DNA of 64,000 nt, from assembly GCA_041905525.1 (NCBI GenBank), contig JAYRKY010000005.1, positions 62,001 to 126,000 on the forward strand, read 5' to 3'. The DNA is from SHVO01 sp041905525 (GTDB lineage Bacteria > Pseudomonadota > Alphaproteobacteria > Rhodospirillales > Rhodospirillaceae). Both the position numbers and the translations under genes were made by a program. Below, one piece after another: positions 1 through 8,623 of the stretch (position 1 is its first letter; each line of letters opens with the position of its first letter). The notes beneath the pieces were generated by a model, which saw nothing but the letters and a program-made list of their open reading frames with translations, did not search any database and was not told the DNA's origin.

Positions 1-170
1 CTCGCCGCCTTCTGCATGGCGATCGCGGCTAACCCGGCCGTGCCGAGCACCTTACTGAATGTGCCGGTGCGGCGCCCGCGGCGACGCAGCAGCGACTGCG
101 CAATTCCGGCGAGAGCGAGTATCGGGACGACCTTCGAGAGAAGGCCCTGTTTTCTACGATTGAACATCAT
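1..170 (-). CDS. Small hypothetical protein, cut by the left edge
   Basis: A minus-strand reading frame begins with two adjacent ATG codons (168-170 and 165-167) behind a GGAGA ribosome-binding site and stays open to the window edge, so only the first 56 residues are visible. The visible part starts MMFNRRKQG, then has a hydrophobic stretch (VVPILALAGIAQSLL, residues about 15-29), a cluster of arginines, and an Ala/Gly-rich helix. This suggests a small membrane-associated or positively charged protein. I do not recognise the family and infer no function. Confidence 0.5.
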   Translation of the reverse strand, partial: MMFNRRKQGLLSKVVPILALAGIAQSLLRRRGRRTGTFSKVLGTAGLAAIAMQKAA

Positions 171-230
171 GACGGTCTCCGTAATGGAAAATACCCGGCC
201 ATAATGCGCCTGCGCCCCGCGGTGTTCCGA

Positions 231-938
231 TTACTTCGGGAGCTCCGCTGCGGCCATTTCAAGGCGGCGCCGCAATTCCGCCAGCATCTCATCGCGCGAC
301 AGTCCTGTGGGAAGCGCGGGAAGATAACGGAAAACGATTTCGCCGGGCCGCTTGAGGATGCGCGTCTTGCCCCACGTGTAGGCGGTGTTCAGGGCCATGG
401 GAATGACCGGAGCGTCGCAGTGCGCATAGAGCGCGGCGACGCCCGGTTTGTAAGGAACAGTGGCGCCCGGCTTCACGCGGGTGCCCTCCGGAAAAATGAC
501 CACTTGATTCCCGGCCGCGAGCGCTTCCTGCGCCTCGCGAAACATCTTTCGCATGGCGGTGGCGCCTGCGCCGCGATCGATATGGACCAGTCCCGCCCGT
601 TGCATGTACCAGCCGACGACCGGGATATAGATGAGCTCGCGCTTCAGGACGAACACGGGATTGTCGAGCTCGAGAAACATCTCGTAAGTTTCGAACGAGG
701 ACTGATGTTGTGCGGCGACGATGCACGGACCCTTGGGTAGATTTTCACGCCCTTCGGACCGGAAGGTGACCCCGCAGATCACACGCGCCAACGTGCGTAC
801 CCCACGGGCCCACGCCCGGATCGCGCCCACGGCGCTGCGCCGTGAGGCCAGCAGCGGCAAGCAGACCAACGCGAGGCCGATTGTCCACGCCAGAAACGCG
901 AACAGGTAAATCCAAGATCTGAAGAGCACCATTCCCAT
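231..938 (-). CDS. plsC: 1-acyl-sn-glycerol-3-phosphate acyltransferase (PlsC)
   Basis: Predicted to acylate lysophosphatidic acid to phosphatidic acid at the inner membrane, the second acylation step of phospholipid synthesis. One or two hydrophobic segments lie at the N-terminus. The acyltransferase motif appears as QHQSSFE, the H-X4-D motif with Glu in place of Asp, which is common in this branch, followed about 70 residues later by the glycerophosphate-binding FPEGTR motif and a downstream YKPGVAALY block. I chose the ATG at 938 (MGMVLFRSW), which leaves an 11-base gap after the YdcF gene; a TTG at 974 in the same frame would add 12 residues and overlap that gene. It is the last gene of an ftsE-ftsX-ydcF-plsC run. 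Confidence 0.9.
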   Translation of the reverse strand: MGMVLFRSWIYLFAFLAWTIGLALVCLPLLASRRSAVGAIRAWARGVRTLARVICGVTFRSEGRENLPKGPCIVAAQHQSSFETYEMFLELDNPVFVLKRELIYIPVVGWYMQRAGLVHIDRGAGATAMRKMFREAQEALAAGNQVVIFPEGTRVKPGATVPYKPGVAALYAHCDAPVIPMALNTAYTWGKTRILKRPGEIVFRYLPALPTGLSRDEMLAELRRRLEMAAAELPK

Positions 939-948
939 GCGCGACGGT

Positions 949-1572
949 CTAGGCCGCCGCGTCGGTTTGGGCAAGCCGGGGCGAGGGATCGTTCTCCAGA
1001 CCCTGCCGCGCCCAGGTCAGGAGAAACTTGGTGTACTCGCGGGCAATCAGGCTGGCCGTTCCGGGCCACCGCCACCAGTCGCGCTTCACCGTAGGCGGAA
1101 ACACCGCGTGAGGAACGATCACCACTTCCGGCATGGCGTCGTGAAATTCGAGCAGGCTGCGGCGCATGTGATAGGCCGCGGTAACAAGCCGGATGGAGCG
1201 CATATTTTGGCTGCGGACCCACTCCGCGGTTTCGATGGCGTTGCCCGGCGTGTCAACCGCCGCTTTGCCGATGGTGATATTGGCGGCGAGGTCGGGATTG
1301 ATCGGCGTCGCACGGCCAAGAATGTCGGATGTGCGCACCTGTTCGCCGGCGCCCGACACGAACAAACGCTCGGCGAGGCCGTCCGAGAGAAGCTTGACGC
1401 CGGTCTCGATACGCTCCGCCCCGCCGGTCAATGCGACGATCGCGTCTGTGTGGGTCGAGGTGTCTGAAACGTCTGACGGGATGGTTGAGGCGAACCACAG
1501 GAAGCCCGCGGTCCATGCGAGAATGATGAACCCCGCAACCACACCCAGCGATTTCCACAAAACGCCCTTCAT
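949..1572 (-). CDS. YdcF-family (DUF218) membrane-anchored protein
   Basis: This 207-residue protein has one N-terminal transmembrane helix (residues about 9-28) followed by a DUF218 domain. That is seen in the TDAIVALTGGAERIE opening strand-loop, the LFVSGAG strand, the TPGNAIETAEW block and the SIRLVTAAYHMRRS block, all typical of YdcF proteins. Members such as SanA and ElyC are linked to envelope integrity, but the biochemical reaction is mostly unknown. The gene lies between ftsX and plsC on the same strand with short gaps, so it is probably co-transcribed with them. The family call is secure; a specific role is not. Confidence 0.8.
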   Translation of the reverse strand: MKGVLWKSLGVVAGFIILAWTAGFLWFASTIPSDVSDTSTHTDAIVALTGGAERIETGVKLLSDGLAERLFVSGAGEQVRTSDILGRATPINPDLAANITIGKAAVDTPGNAIETAEWVRSQNMRSIRLVTAAYHMRRSLLEFHDAMPEVVIVPHAVFPPTVKRDWWRWPGTASLIAREYTKFLLTWARQGLENDPSPRLAQTDAAA

Positions 1573-1611
1573 GGCGCGATGCTACACCATCTTTTCGGGC
1601 AAAACAGGGAT

Positions 1612-2499
1612 TCAGACTTTCGCGCTGAGGGCGCGCCGCACGGTCACATTCGCCGTGACTGTTGCGATCGCGCCGGCCGCTACAGGTAAAAGCGCGAGCG
1701 TAATCCAAAGGCTGGCGGGCATCTGCACATCGGGCAGGATGCCGGCTTCGATGCGCCGGGCAAGCCAGGCGATGAAGCCGAGGGTCGGCGCGTAGATGGC
1801 AAGACCGGCAATACCGCCCAAGAGGCTTTGCAGCAGGGCGCGGCGGGCGAACTGCCCCGCGACGTATCCATCCTTGGCGCCCACGACATGCAGCACTTCG
1901 ATGACTTGCGCGAACTCCGCCAGACTCGCGCGGGTTGCAAACACGATCGTAAGACCCAGCGCCGCCGTCACCAGAGCCATGGTTGTGAGCGCGATGGCGC
2001 CGAGCCCTTCTGCAAGTCCGATGACCCTGTTCAGCCACGCCCGGTGATCGTCGATCACCGCGCCGGGCGCCGCTGCTTGCACCGAGTTGGTGACGGCGGC
2101 GATGGCCGAAGCTTCGCTCGTGGACATCCGAACATCGACCAACACCGGCAATGGCAGATCCGCGACGGCTTCTCCGGGACCGAACCAGGGTTTCAGCAGT
2201 TCCGTCACCTTTTCGCGCGAGATCGCTTCGGCGTTTTCGACGGCGGGATGACGGTTCAACACATCAAGCACCTTCGCCGTCGCCGCGGCCGACGTCGGAT
2301 CCTTGGCGTCCAGCATCACGGGGATTTGGATGGTCAGCGTGCCGGTCACGCTTTGGCCCCAATGGTCGAGCAGCGCGCCGATGTACGCGTTGGTCGTAAC
2401 GGCAATCGAGGCCATGAAAACCAGCACCATCACCAGCCATACGACGAAGCGCCCGGAAGCGTCGTCCTTGAGCGGGAGTTCAGAGCGAAGCGCGATCAT
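1612..2499 (-). CDS. ftsX: Cell division protein FtsX, permease-like subunit
   Basis: FtsX partners the ATPase FtsE in the inner membrane and, in studied bacteria, transmits ATP hydrolysis to cell-wall amidase activators at the septum. The 295 residues show the expected layout: an N-terminal transmembrane helix (about 21-41), a periplasmic domain, then three C-terminal helices around residues 165-190, 212-240 and 260-285. The start codon overlaps the end of ftsE by four bases (ATGA), indicating translational coupling. Length and topology match the family. Confidence 0.9.
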   Translation of the reverse strand: MIALRSELPLKDDASGRFVVWLVMVLVFMASIAVTTNAYIGALLDHWGQSVTGTLTIQIPVMLDAKDPTSAAATAKVLDVLNRHPAVENAEAISREKVTELLKPWFGPGEAVADLPLPVLVDVRMSTSEASAIAAVTNSVQAAAPGAVIDDHRAWLNRVIGLAEGLGAIALTTMALVTAALGLTIVFATRASLAEFAQVIEVLHVVGAKDGYVAGQFARRALLQSLLGGIAGLAIYAPTLGFIAWLARRIEAGILPDVQMPASLWITLALLPVAAGAIATVTANVTVRRALSAKV

Positions 2500-3230
2500 A
2501 TTTTCACCGCGCTGTCGTCGGAGGATGCCAGCGGCGGCAGCGCGGTGACCTTGCCGTCGGTCAGGTGAAGACGCGGGAAGGGGAAGCGCGCAACAAGATG
2601 TTCATTGTGCGTGGCGATGATCACGCTGGTACCGAATTTATGCAGTTCGACAAAAAGCTGCATCAACCGCAAGGCAATGGCGTCGTCGACGTTACCGGTG
2701 GGCTCGTCGGCGAGAATAAGTTTAGGACGGTGGACAACGGCGCGCGCGATTGCGATGCGTTGCTGTTGCCCACCAGAAAGGATCGATGGCCGCGCGTGCA
2801 TCTGCTCCTCGAGCCCGACCCATTTCAACAGTTCCGAAACATTTTTTTCCACCGTGGCCTCGCTGACCTTGGCGATGCGCAGCGGTAACGCGACGTTGTC
2901 GAACGCCGTCATGTGTTCGAGCAGGCGAAAGTCCTGGAAGACGACCCCGAGGCGGCGGCGTATTGCCGGGAGGCGATTGCGTTTTGCATCCGTGACATCG
3001 TCGCCGAACAAACTCAGCTTTCCCGAGGTCGGGCGCTTGGCGAGGTACATGAGGCTCAGAAGCGATGTTTTGCCCGCGCCGGAGGGGCCCGTCAGGAAAT
3101 GAAATGAGCTTTGCGGAATCGTGAAAGAAACATCCGAAAAAATCTCGGGTCCGTCCGCGTACCTGAGTCCAACAGCTTCCAGTTGAACTGTGTCGCCGAC
3201 AAAGTCGGGTTTCTTACGGACAAGCGCCAT
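2496..3230 (-). CDS. ftsE: Cell division ATP-binding protein FtsE
   Basis: This is the cytoplasmic ABC ATPase of the FtsEX complex. The Walker A motif GPSGAGKT, Q-loop region VVFQDFRLL, ABC signature LSGGQQQR, Walker B LILADEPT and switch histidine (IIATHN) are all visible and in order. The ATG at 3230 (MALVRKKPDF) is preferred; a TTG eight codons upstream is also in frame. A C-terminal tail of about 20 residues (after PRLHLTDGKV) is slightly longer than in many FtsE proteins. The gene is divergent from the zinc-ribbon gene that starts at 3351. Confidence 0.92.
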   Translation of the reverse strand: MALVRKKPDFVGDTVQLEAVGLRYADGPEIFSDVSFTIPQSSFHFLTGPSGAGKTSLLSLMYLAKRPTSGKLSLFGDDVTDAKRNRLPAIRRRLGVVFQDFRLLEHMTAFDNVALPLRIAKVSEATVEKNVSELLKWVGLEEQMHARPSILSGGQQQRIAIARAVVHRPKLILADEPTGNVDDAIALRLMQLFVELHKFGTSVIIATHNEHLVARFPFPRLHLTDGKVTALPPLASSDDSAVKI

Positions 3231-3350
3231 CCGGAGTCGATCCGATACTAACAATTTACGCTTCGGTAACCCTCTTGGAGAGGCGTTTAGTTCCCATTAA
3301 CACGGCCGTCTGTACTATAGAAGAATGACGTTCGTATGAGCGGTTAACGA

Positions 3351-5984
3351 ATGCGGATTACCTGTCCGAGTTGCGCCTCACACTTTGAGCTGCCCAGTGA
3401 GCTTCTCGGTAAAAAGGGCCGAGCACTGAAGTGCGCCACCTGCCAGCATTCCTGGTATCAGGCGGCGCAGGTGGAATCGCTCGACCTCGCCTCGGTGATG
3501 GGTGAGGACTACGCGGCCCAAGCGGTTGCCGCCCCGGTCGCCGCGGCGCGGCCGGTGCAAGCCCAAGCCGCGAAGCAAGGCGCGCAGCCACAGCGCGGCG
3601 CCTCGGGCGGCATTCAACGCGTGCCGCCAATCCCGAATGCGAGAGCCGAGGCGGCCGCGCAAAACGCGCGCAATATTCTCGCCGGTGCGATCGGCGTCGT
3701 GGAAAGCCAGCGCAATGTCCAAGCGGCCGCGATCGGCGGACCGCGCCAACCCGGCCGAAACGTGCAAGCCGCTCCGCTGCGACAGCAGCAGCCGAATGCG
3801 GCGCCGGCGCCCGGTGCTCCGCCTCTTCCTCCAGGCGCCGTCTCGATGATGTCGCGGCGCAATCAGCAGCGGCCTCAGAACCAAGCTCAGCCCACCACCG
3901 CGCAATCGTGGTTCGCCGGGACGGCGCGCAGCGGCGCGGCTGGCGGGCCTCAGCCTGGAGCCGCGGGTGCGCCTGGCGCGCCGCCGCAGGCCGCCGCCGT
4001 TCTCGCGGGCCAGTCCATGCGCGGACAGGCGGTCTCGCCCAATGCACCGGGCCAGGCGGCTGTCTCGTGGATGCAACAACCCGGCGGCCAGCCCGGCGCA
4101 CAGGCTGCCCCAATCGGGATGGGCGGCGCTTCGGCGGGCCCCGGCGCTGCGCCTCTACCCGGCCAGTCCATGCGCGGGCAGGCAGGATCGGCGCCCGCGC
4201 CCGGCCAAGGGGCGGTTTCGTGGATGAGTCCGCAAGGCCAAGTCGTCCCGCCGGGCACACCCGGCGCTGTCCCCGTGGCGATGCCTCCCGGCATGGCGGG
4301 AGGCCCGGGCGCCATGCCCGGTGCGATTGGTGGCCCGGGTCAGCTTCCCCCAGGCGCAATGCCGGGAATGGCCCCTGGGATCCCTCCTGGCATGGCTCCT
4401 GGAGCAATGGGGGCCATGGGAGCGATGGGCGCCCCGGGCGCCAACATGAATGTTCGCGCCGCGCCCTTGGGGGCGCCCGGCGCGGGACCACAAACCCAGG
4501 CGGCGGCCTTGGCAGGGCAGTCGATGCGCGGCCAGGCCGGCGCTGCGGCGGCGCCGGGACAGGGCGCCGTGTCGTGGATGCAGCAGCCTGGTGCTCAGCA
4601 ACCGGGCGTCCAGAGTGCGCCACTTGGCGCGCCGCGCGCTGCGGCTGGACCGGGAGCGACGCCTCTTCCGGGTCAGTCGATGCGCGGTCAGGCCGGAGCC
4701 CCGGCCGGGCCCGGTGAAGCGGCTGTTTCCTGGATGAAGCAGGGCGCACAAGGCGCGCCGGGCCAAGCCGGCCAGTCGATGATGAACCAGGGCCTCCCGG
4801 CCGGACCGGGCGCGGCTGCAGTCTCCCAGATCAGTAACGAAATTGTCGCGCCCGGCCAGGGCGCGCGCTCGCTTCTCGATGGGTCCCAGGTCGGCGGTGT
4901 ACCCGGCCAGTCGATGATGGGCGCGGCGGGCGGACCCGGACAAGCCGGCCAGTCCATGACGGGGGCTCCTCCCGGCGGGCCGGGGCAGCCGGGACAATCC
5001 ATGCTCGAAAACCCAGCTGCCGGAGGTCCGGGCGTCTCCGGGGCTCCGGGTGCCGCAGGCGCGGCGCAGGCGGGGCAATCGATGAAAGAGGCGGGCGCGA
5101 GCGGCGGACCCGGCGCGTCCACAGGTCCAGGCGCTGCCGGCGGCGCGCCGGCCGCTGAAGACGATCCTCTTGCCGAAGCCGGGACGAGCGGCGGTCCAGG
5201 CGCGTCTCAATCGCGGAAGAAGGACGAACCGCAGCTTGTGGCCATGGATCCGAAGGCTCCCAAGCCCGAGCCCGAACTCAAAACGGATCCCTCAAGGAAA
5301 AAAGATGCGGGCGCCTCGGGTGGACCGGGTGCGAAGGCCGGCGCCGCCGATGGCGCGCCCGGTGCAGCCAAGGCGGACGAAGAGGACGATCTCGTCGATC
5401 CGGATGCGGACCGTCCCAATTTCGGCTCCGCCCCAGAGGAAGAAGCCGAAGAAGACGCCGAGGAAAATTCAGAGGACGGGTTTGCCCAAGTCGCCTCCCG
5501 CGCGGGCCGCGGGCAAGCCGCGCCCGTCAAGGTAAGAAAACCCCTCGATCCCGCGTACACGACCGCGATCATGATGACCGGTTTTGTCGGCATCATCGTC
5601 GCGACGCTGTGGTTCGCGCGTGCCGAACTGGCCAAGCTGCTTCCGCAAATTCAGGCGCTGTACGACAAAGTCGGCGTCGAAGCGCCGCGCCCGGGCGACG
5701 GGCTCAGCATTGCGGAATCCTCCAAGCGCCTGCAGCGCATCAGCGGTGTCGAAACGTTGGTGGTGCGCGGTTACGTCGCGAACATCGGCGACATCCCGCG
5801 GACAGTGCCGGGGTTGCGTTTGGAGCTCTACAACGAAAAGCGCGAGGTCATTCAGGCGCAGACCGCGAAGCCGCCGGCGGGGCTTCTCGATCCCGCGGCG
5901 TCGGCTGAATTCGAAATTCGTCTGGAGCTGCCGCAGCTCAGCCAGGCCAAGGGCGGCTATGCCGTCGTGTGGGATATCGAGTAA
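3351..5984 (+). CDS. Zinc-ribbon / DUF3426 membrane protein with a giant low-complexity insert
   Basis: The N-terminus is an MJ0042-type zinc ribbon with cysteines at residues 5, 8, 28 and 31 (CPSC and CATC). A single transmembrane helix at about 737-757 precedes a C-terminal DUF3426 domain. Relatives in Alphaproteobacteria are usually a few hundred residues; this one has 877 because residues about 60-690 are Gly/Ala/Pro/Gln-rich, with a repeated GQSM motif, followed by an acidic stretch (about 675-715). The function of the family is not established; the topology suggests a cytoplasmic metal-binding head and a periplasmic tail. The expansion has the same high GC as neighbouring genes and the frame is intact, so it is probably expressed. 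The gene converges on the DUF4175 gene. Confidence 0.85.
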   Translation: MRITCPSCASHFELPSELLGKKGRALKCATCQHSWYQAAQVESLDLASVMGEDYAAQAVAAPVAAARPVQAQAAKQGAQPQRGASGGIQRVPPIPNARAEAAAQNARNILAGAIGVVESQRNVQAAAIGGPRQPGRNVQAAPLRQQQPNAAPAPGAPPLPPGAVSMMSRRNQQRPQNQAQPTTAQSWFAGTARSGAAGGPQPGAAGAPGAPPQAAAVLAGQSMRGQAVSPNAPGQAAVSWMQQPGGQPGAQAAPIGMGGASAGPGAAPLPGQSMRGQAGSAPAPGQGAVSWMSPQGQVVPPGTPGAVPVAMPPGMAGGPGAMPGAIGGPGQLPPGAMPGMAPGIPPGMAPGAMGAMGAMGAPGANMNVRAAPLGAPGAGPQTQAAALAGQSMRGQAGAAAAPGQGAVSWMQQPGAQQPGVQSAPLGAPRAAAGPGATPLPGQSMRGQAGAPAGPGEAAVSWMKQGAQGAPGQAGQSMMNQGLPAGPGAAAVSQISNEIVAPGQGARSLLDGSQVGGVPGQSMMGAAGGPGQAGQSMTGAPPGGPGQPGQSMLENPAAGGPGVSGAPGAAGAAQAGQSMKEAGASGGPGASTGPGAAGGAPAAEDDPLAEAGTSGGPGASQSRKKDEPQLVAMDPKAPKPEPELKTDPSRKKDAGASGGPGAKAGAADGAPGAAKADEEDDLVDPDADRPNFGSAPEEEAEEDAEENSEDGFAQVASRAGRGQAAPVKVRKPLDPAYTTAIMMTGFVGIIVATLWFARAELAKLLPQIQALYDKVGVEAPRPGDGLSIAESSKRLQRISGVETLVVRGYVANIGDIPRTVPGLRLELYNEKREVIQAQTAKPPAGLLDPAASAEFEIRLELPQLSQAKGGYAVVWDIE
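4008..5084 (+). repeat. In-frame GQSM coding repeats inside the zinc-ribbon/DUF3426 gene
   Basis: Nine GQSM motifs occur in frame, at residues 220, 271, 389, 441, 474, 519, 533, 548 and 575 of the host protein. Four are the longer form GQSMRGQA (nucleotides 4008, 4161, 4515 and 4671), each followed after a short Pro/Ala linker by AVSWM. The 220-to-271 and 389-to-441 spacings are 51 and 52 residues, so the ancestral unit seems to be about 155 bases and two pairs survive. Later copies are shorter and diverged. This looks like slippage or unequal crossover within a coding sequence, not a mobile repeat. Confidence 0.85.
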
Positions 5985-6022
5985 GCCCGCGCGCTTGCCG
6001 GCATTTTGCGGCGACGACTTGA

Positions 6023-8563
6023 TCAGAATTGTTTCATCAGCCGGCGCAGGTAGTCCTGTTCCGCCGCGGGCCGGGTCCGGTCGCTTGCGCGGTTTCTGAT
6101 CTCTTCCAGAATGGCCCGTACGCGTTGGGCCATGCCGGCGGTGTCGGGCTCGCGCGGCACGCCGCCTTCGACTTCGTCACCGCCCGATCGTCCCTGGCCG
6201 CTCTGCTGCTTGTAACGGATTTGGCCCATCTCAAGTTGCGCAAGGCCGCCCATGCCTTCGTCGAACAACGCTTCCGCCATTTGGCGCGCGGCCTCCGACA
6301 TGCCTTCTTCGAGCGACGACAGCGCCTTTCCCTGCTGATCGACGCCTTGTTTCCACGCGCCGGCGCGCAGGGCGCCTTCGGCCTGACGCATGGCGGCGGC
6401 TGAATCCTGGAGGCCTTCTGAGCTCTGCCCGGTCATCTGCTCCATTTGCTTCATCAGGCTTTCGAGCTGCTGACGAATATCTTCCTGGCTCGCCGCAGCC
6501 TGTTTGGCCGCGCCTTCGCCGCCCTGCTGGCCTTGTTGGCCGCCCTGCTGATTGCCCTGCTGCGGCGTCTGGCCTTGATTGCCGGCCTGCTGCTGCGCCT
6601 GGTTCTGGCGCGGCTGCTGGCCTTGCTGAGACTGTTGGTCGCGCTGGGCCTGCTTGAAGTTCTTGTCCAACAACTCGGACTGTTTTTTGGCGAGGTCGCG
6701 CATCTCTTGCAGCATGCGCTCGGCGGCTTGCGCCTGCTGGCTATTCGGCTGGTTGCCAGCGGAGTTGTTGCGCAAGTCGTCGAGTTCCGCCTGAAGTTCG
6801 GCGAAGGCCTTCTTGGCATCGTCGTTCGAACCCATTTGCGACAGCTGGCGCAACTGCTCGGCGAGCTGCGCGATGTCGGCGGAGCGCTGCGCATTGTCTT
6901 CCTTGGCGCTGAAGCTCGACTTCTGCTGGCCGTTTTCGTTCTTCGCCTGCTGGTATTCCTCGACCGCCTGCTGAAGCTCGCTCACCAGCTTGTCGATCTC
7001 TTCCTGTGATGCGCCGCGCTCGATGGCATTGCGCAACGCCTGCTCGGCGGCGCGCAGGCGTTGCTCGGCCACGGCGGTGTTGCCGTCCTCGATGCGTACG
7101 GCCGAGTTCCATAACAGCTCCGGCGTCGATTGCGCCGCCTGATCCGGCGTCTCCTCTGTGAAGCGGAACCGGCTTGTCGAGAGCGCGAGGTGGACCAGCG
7201 GGTCGGCGCCGAAGCTCTTTGGATCGACGAGAATCTTATTCACCGCTTCCAGCGCAGCCGGCACCGCCTCTTGTGGATTCACAAATAGGCCTTTGCGCAC
7301 CCGGGCGATCTCGCGTGCCACAGGGTGGGTGAAAATGCGTTCGGGCAAGGTCGCCTCGAGAATGTCGCTGTGACCGGTGAGACCGGCGACATCGGTGGCG
7401 AACAGTTGCACGCTGACCTTCATGCCGGCCCACGGAAGCGCAGTGAGGTCGCTCATTGAACTCTGTTGCACGTCCTTGGGCGAGAACGGCGGCAGCGTTA
7501 TTGGTACTTCGATGGCCTTGGAAGCTTCGCCGCTCGGCACCCGGCGCAAGACCGCCTTCAGGCTCGCGACGCCGTAATCGTCCTTGGCATCATAGTCGAT
7601 GCGGAAGCGCCAGCGCGTGCCTTGGTTCGGGGTTGAGGTGAACGCGATGGTGGGCGGCTTGTCGCCGATCCAGTTTACGTCCCATCCCGCAATGGTGCGG
7701 GCGCCGCTCTTGATCTCGAGGCGATCGGTTTCCGTGAGCGCCATCTCGCCGCGCTGACTTTGGTCCGCGAGGCGATCCAGGGGAAATTTGTCGTCGTCCA
7801 GCACGAGCGATGCCGCACGTGTCGCGCCCGTCACCATCACCAGCGCCTTGCTGCCGGCAGGAATATCGAGTGAGTCCGGGATACGCGCGCCTGACGGGGC
7901 CGGGAGTTCAATGTAGAGCGGCGAGCGGTTGGTGTAAGCGGGTGGGGTGATCCAGAGTTTGACTGCCGCAGTGGCGGAGTCGTCGCCCAAGAAGGGCAGC
8001 AGCCCCCGTAGGAGACGATCGTTCACGTGGCCCCATGCGCTCGCCAGGGCGATGGCGAGAATCAGCACGGGAATCGCTCGTGCGGCAAATCGGTCCCTCG
8101 CCGCCACGCCGGGTGCGGGCGCGGCCGTCCGCAGGCGATCGAGATCGTGCTTCGCGCGGCGCTGGTGCAGGCGCCAGATCAGCTGTTGGACCGTGTTGGA
8201 ACCCGCCGCCAGAGAGTCCTCAAGTGTGGTGAGCGGACGGTGTTGGACGGGCGAGAGGGTTTCCAGGCGCACCCGGGCATCGGCGCGCGTCGGCCACGCA
8301 AAGCCCTTCAGGTGGCGCGCGGCCAGATACGCTATGCCGGCGGCCGCGAGGAGCAGAACCGCGAGATGCGCCGCCAGCGGGAGGCCGGGGAGGAGGTCCG
8401 TCAGGATCACCGCCACGAACAGGATCACGAGGGCGCCGGTGACCCAAAGCCGCGACCAGAGCCGCTCCCACGCGAGCGCAAGCCACGCCAAGGCCAGGCG
8501 GCGCCGGACCGTCAAATCCTCGCGCAGGTTTAGGGACAGGTTCTCGGGCTCATGCGGCTGCAT
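6023..8563 (-). CDS. DUF4175 / TIGR02302-family membrane protein
   Basis: This 846-residue protein matches the alphaproteobacterial TIGR02302 (DUF4175) architecture. Two transmembrane helices lie near residues 35-85, a third near 165-185, then a long predicted periplasmic domain, and from about 500 onward a Gln-rich, probably coiled-coil region (runs such as QQGQQPRQNQAQQQ). The C-terminus is conserved (PAAEQDYLRRLMKQF). The molecular function is unknown; the shape suggests an envelope structural or scaffolding protein. It lies 60 bases downstream of lysA on the same strand, an arrangement I associate with Alphaproteobacteria. Confidence 0.8.
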   Translation of the reverse strand: MQPHEPENLSLNLREDLTVRRRLALAWLALAWERLWSRLWVTGALVILFVAVILTDLLPGLPLAAHLAVLLLAAAGIAYLAARHLKGFAWPTRADARVRLETLSPVQHRPLTTLEDSLAAGSNTVQQLIWRLHQRRAKHDLDRLRTAAPAPGVAARDRFAARAIPVLILAIALASAWGHVNDRLLRGLLPFLGDDSATAAVKLWITPPAYTNRSPLYIELPAPSGARIPDSLDIPAGSKALVMVTGATRAASLVLDDDKFPLDRLADQSQRGEMALTETDRLEIKSGARTIAGWDVNWIGDKPPTIAFTSTPNQGTRWRFRIDYDAKDDYGVASLKAVLRRVPSGEASKAIEVPITLPPFSPKDVQQSSMSDLTALPWAGMKVSVQLFATDVAGLTGHSDILEATLPERIFTHPVAREIARVRKGLFVNPQEAVPAALEAVNKILVDPKSFGADPLVHLALSTSRFRFTEETPDQAAQSTPELLWNSAVRIEDGNTAVAEQRLRAAEQALRNAIERGASQEEIDKLVSELQQAVEEYQQAKNENGQQKSSFSAKEDNAQRSADIAQLAEQLRQLSQMGSNDDAKKAFAELQAELDDLRNNSAGNQPNSQQAQAAERMLQEMRDLAKKQSELLDKNFKQAQRDQQSQQGQQPRQNQAQQQAGNQGQTPQQGNQQGGQQGQQGGEGAAKQAAASQEDIRQQLESLMKQMEQMTGQSSEGLQDSAAAMRQAEGALRAGAWKQGVDQQGKALSSLEEGMSEAARQMAEALFDEGMGGLAQLEMGQIRYKQQSGQGRSGGDEVEGGVPREPDTAGMAQRVRAILEEIRNRASDRTRPAAEQDYLRRLMKQF

Positions 8564-8623
8564 CCGGCCAGTCTATGGGTTTGACCGGGGGGGTTCAATG
8601 AAACCCCTGCAACACCAAGCCTC

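Noticed and set aside
204..740. A 178-codon plus-strand frame opposite plsC
   Set aside because: It overlaps the well-supported plsC gene and has no motif or ribosome site.
4008..5084. Repeats considered as a CRISPR-like or non-coding array
   Set aside because: The copies are in frame, vary at codon level, and their spacing is not regular as in CRISPR. They belong to a coding sequence.
3358..5210. Long minus-strand frames (463 and 351 codons) opposite the zinc-ribbon repeat gene
   Set aside because: They are byproducts of the GC-rich repeats; products are Arg/Pro/Ala-rich with no motifs.
8590..8607. Hairpin GGGGTT/AACCCC between lysA and the DUF4175 gene as a terminator
   Set aside because: The stem is only six pairs with no following T-run on the minus strand, so termination is not supported.
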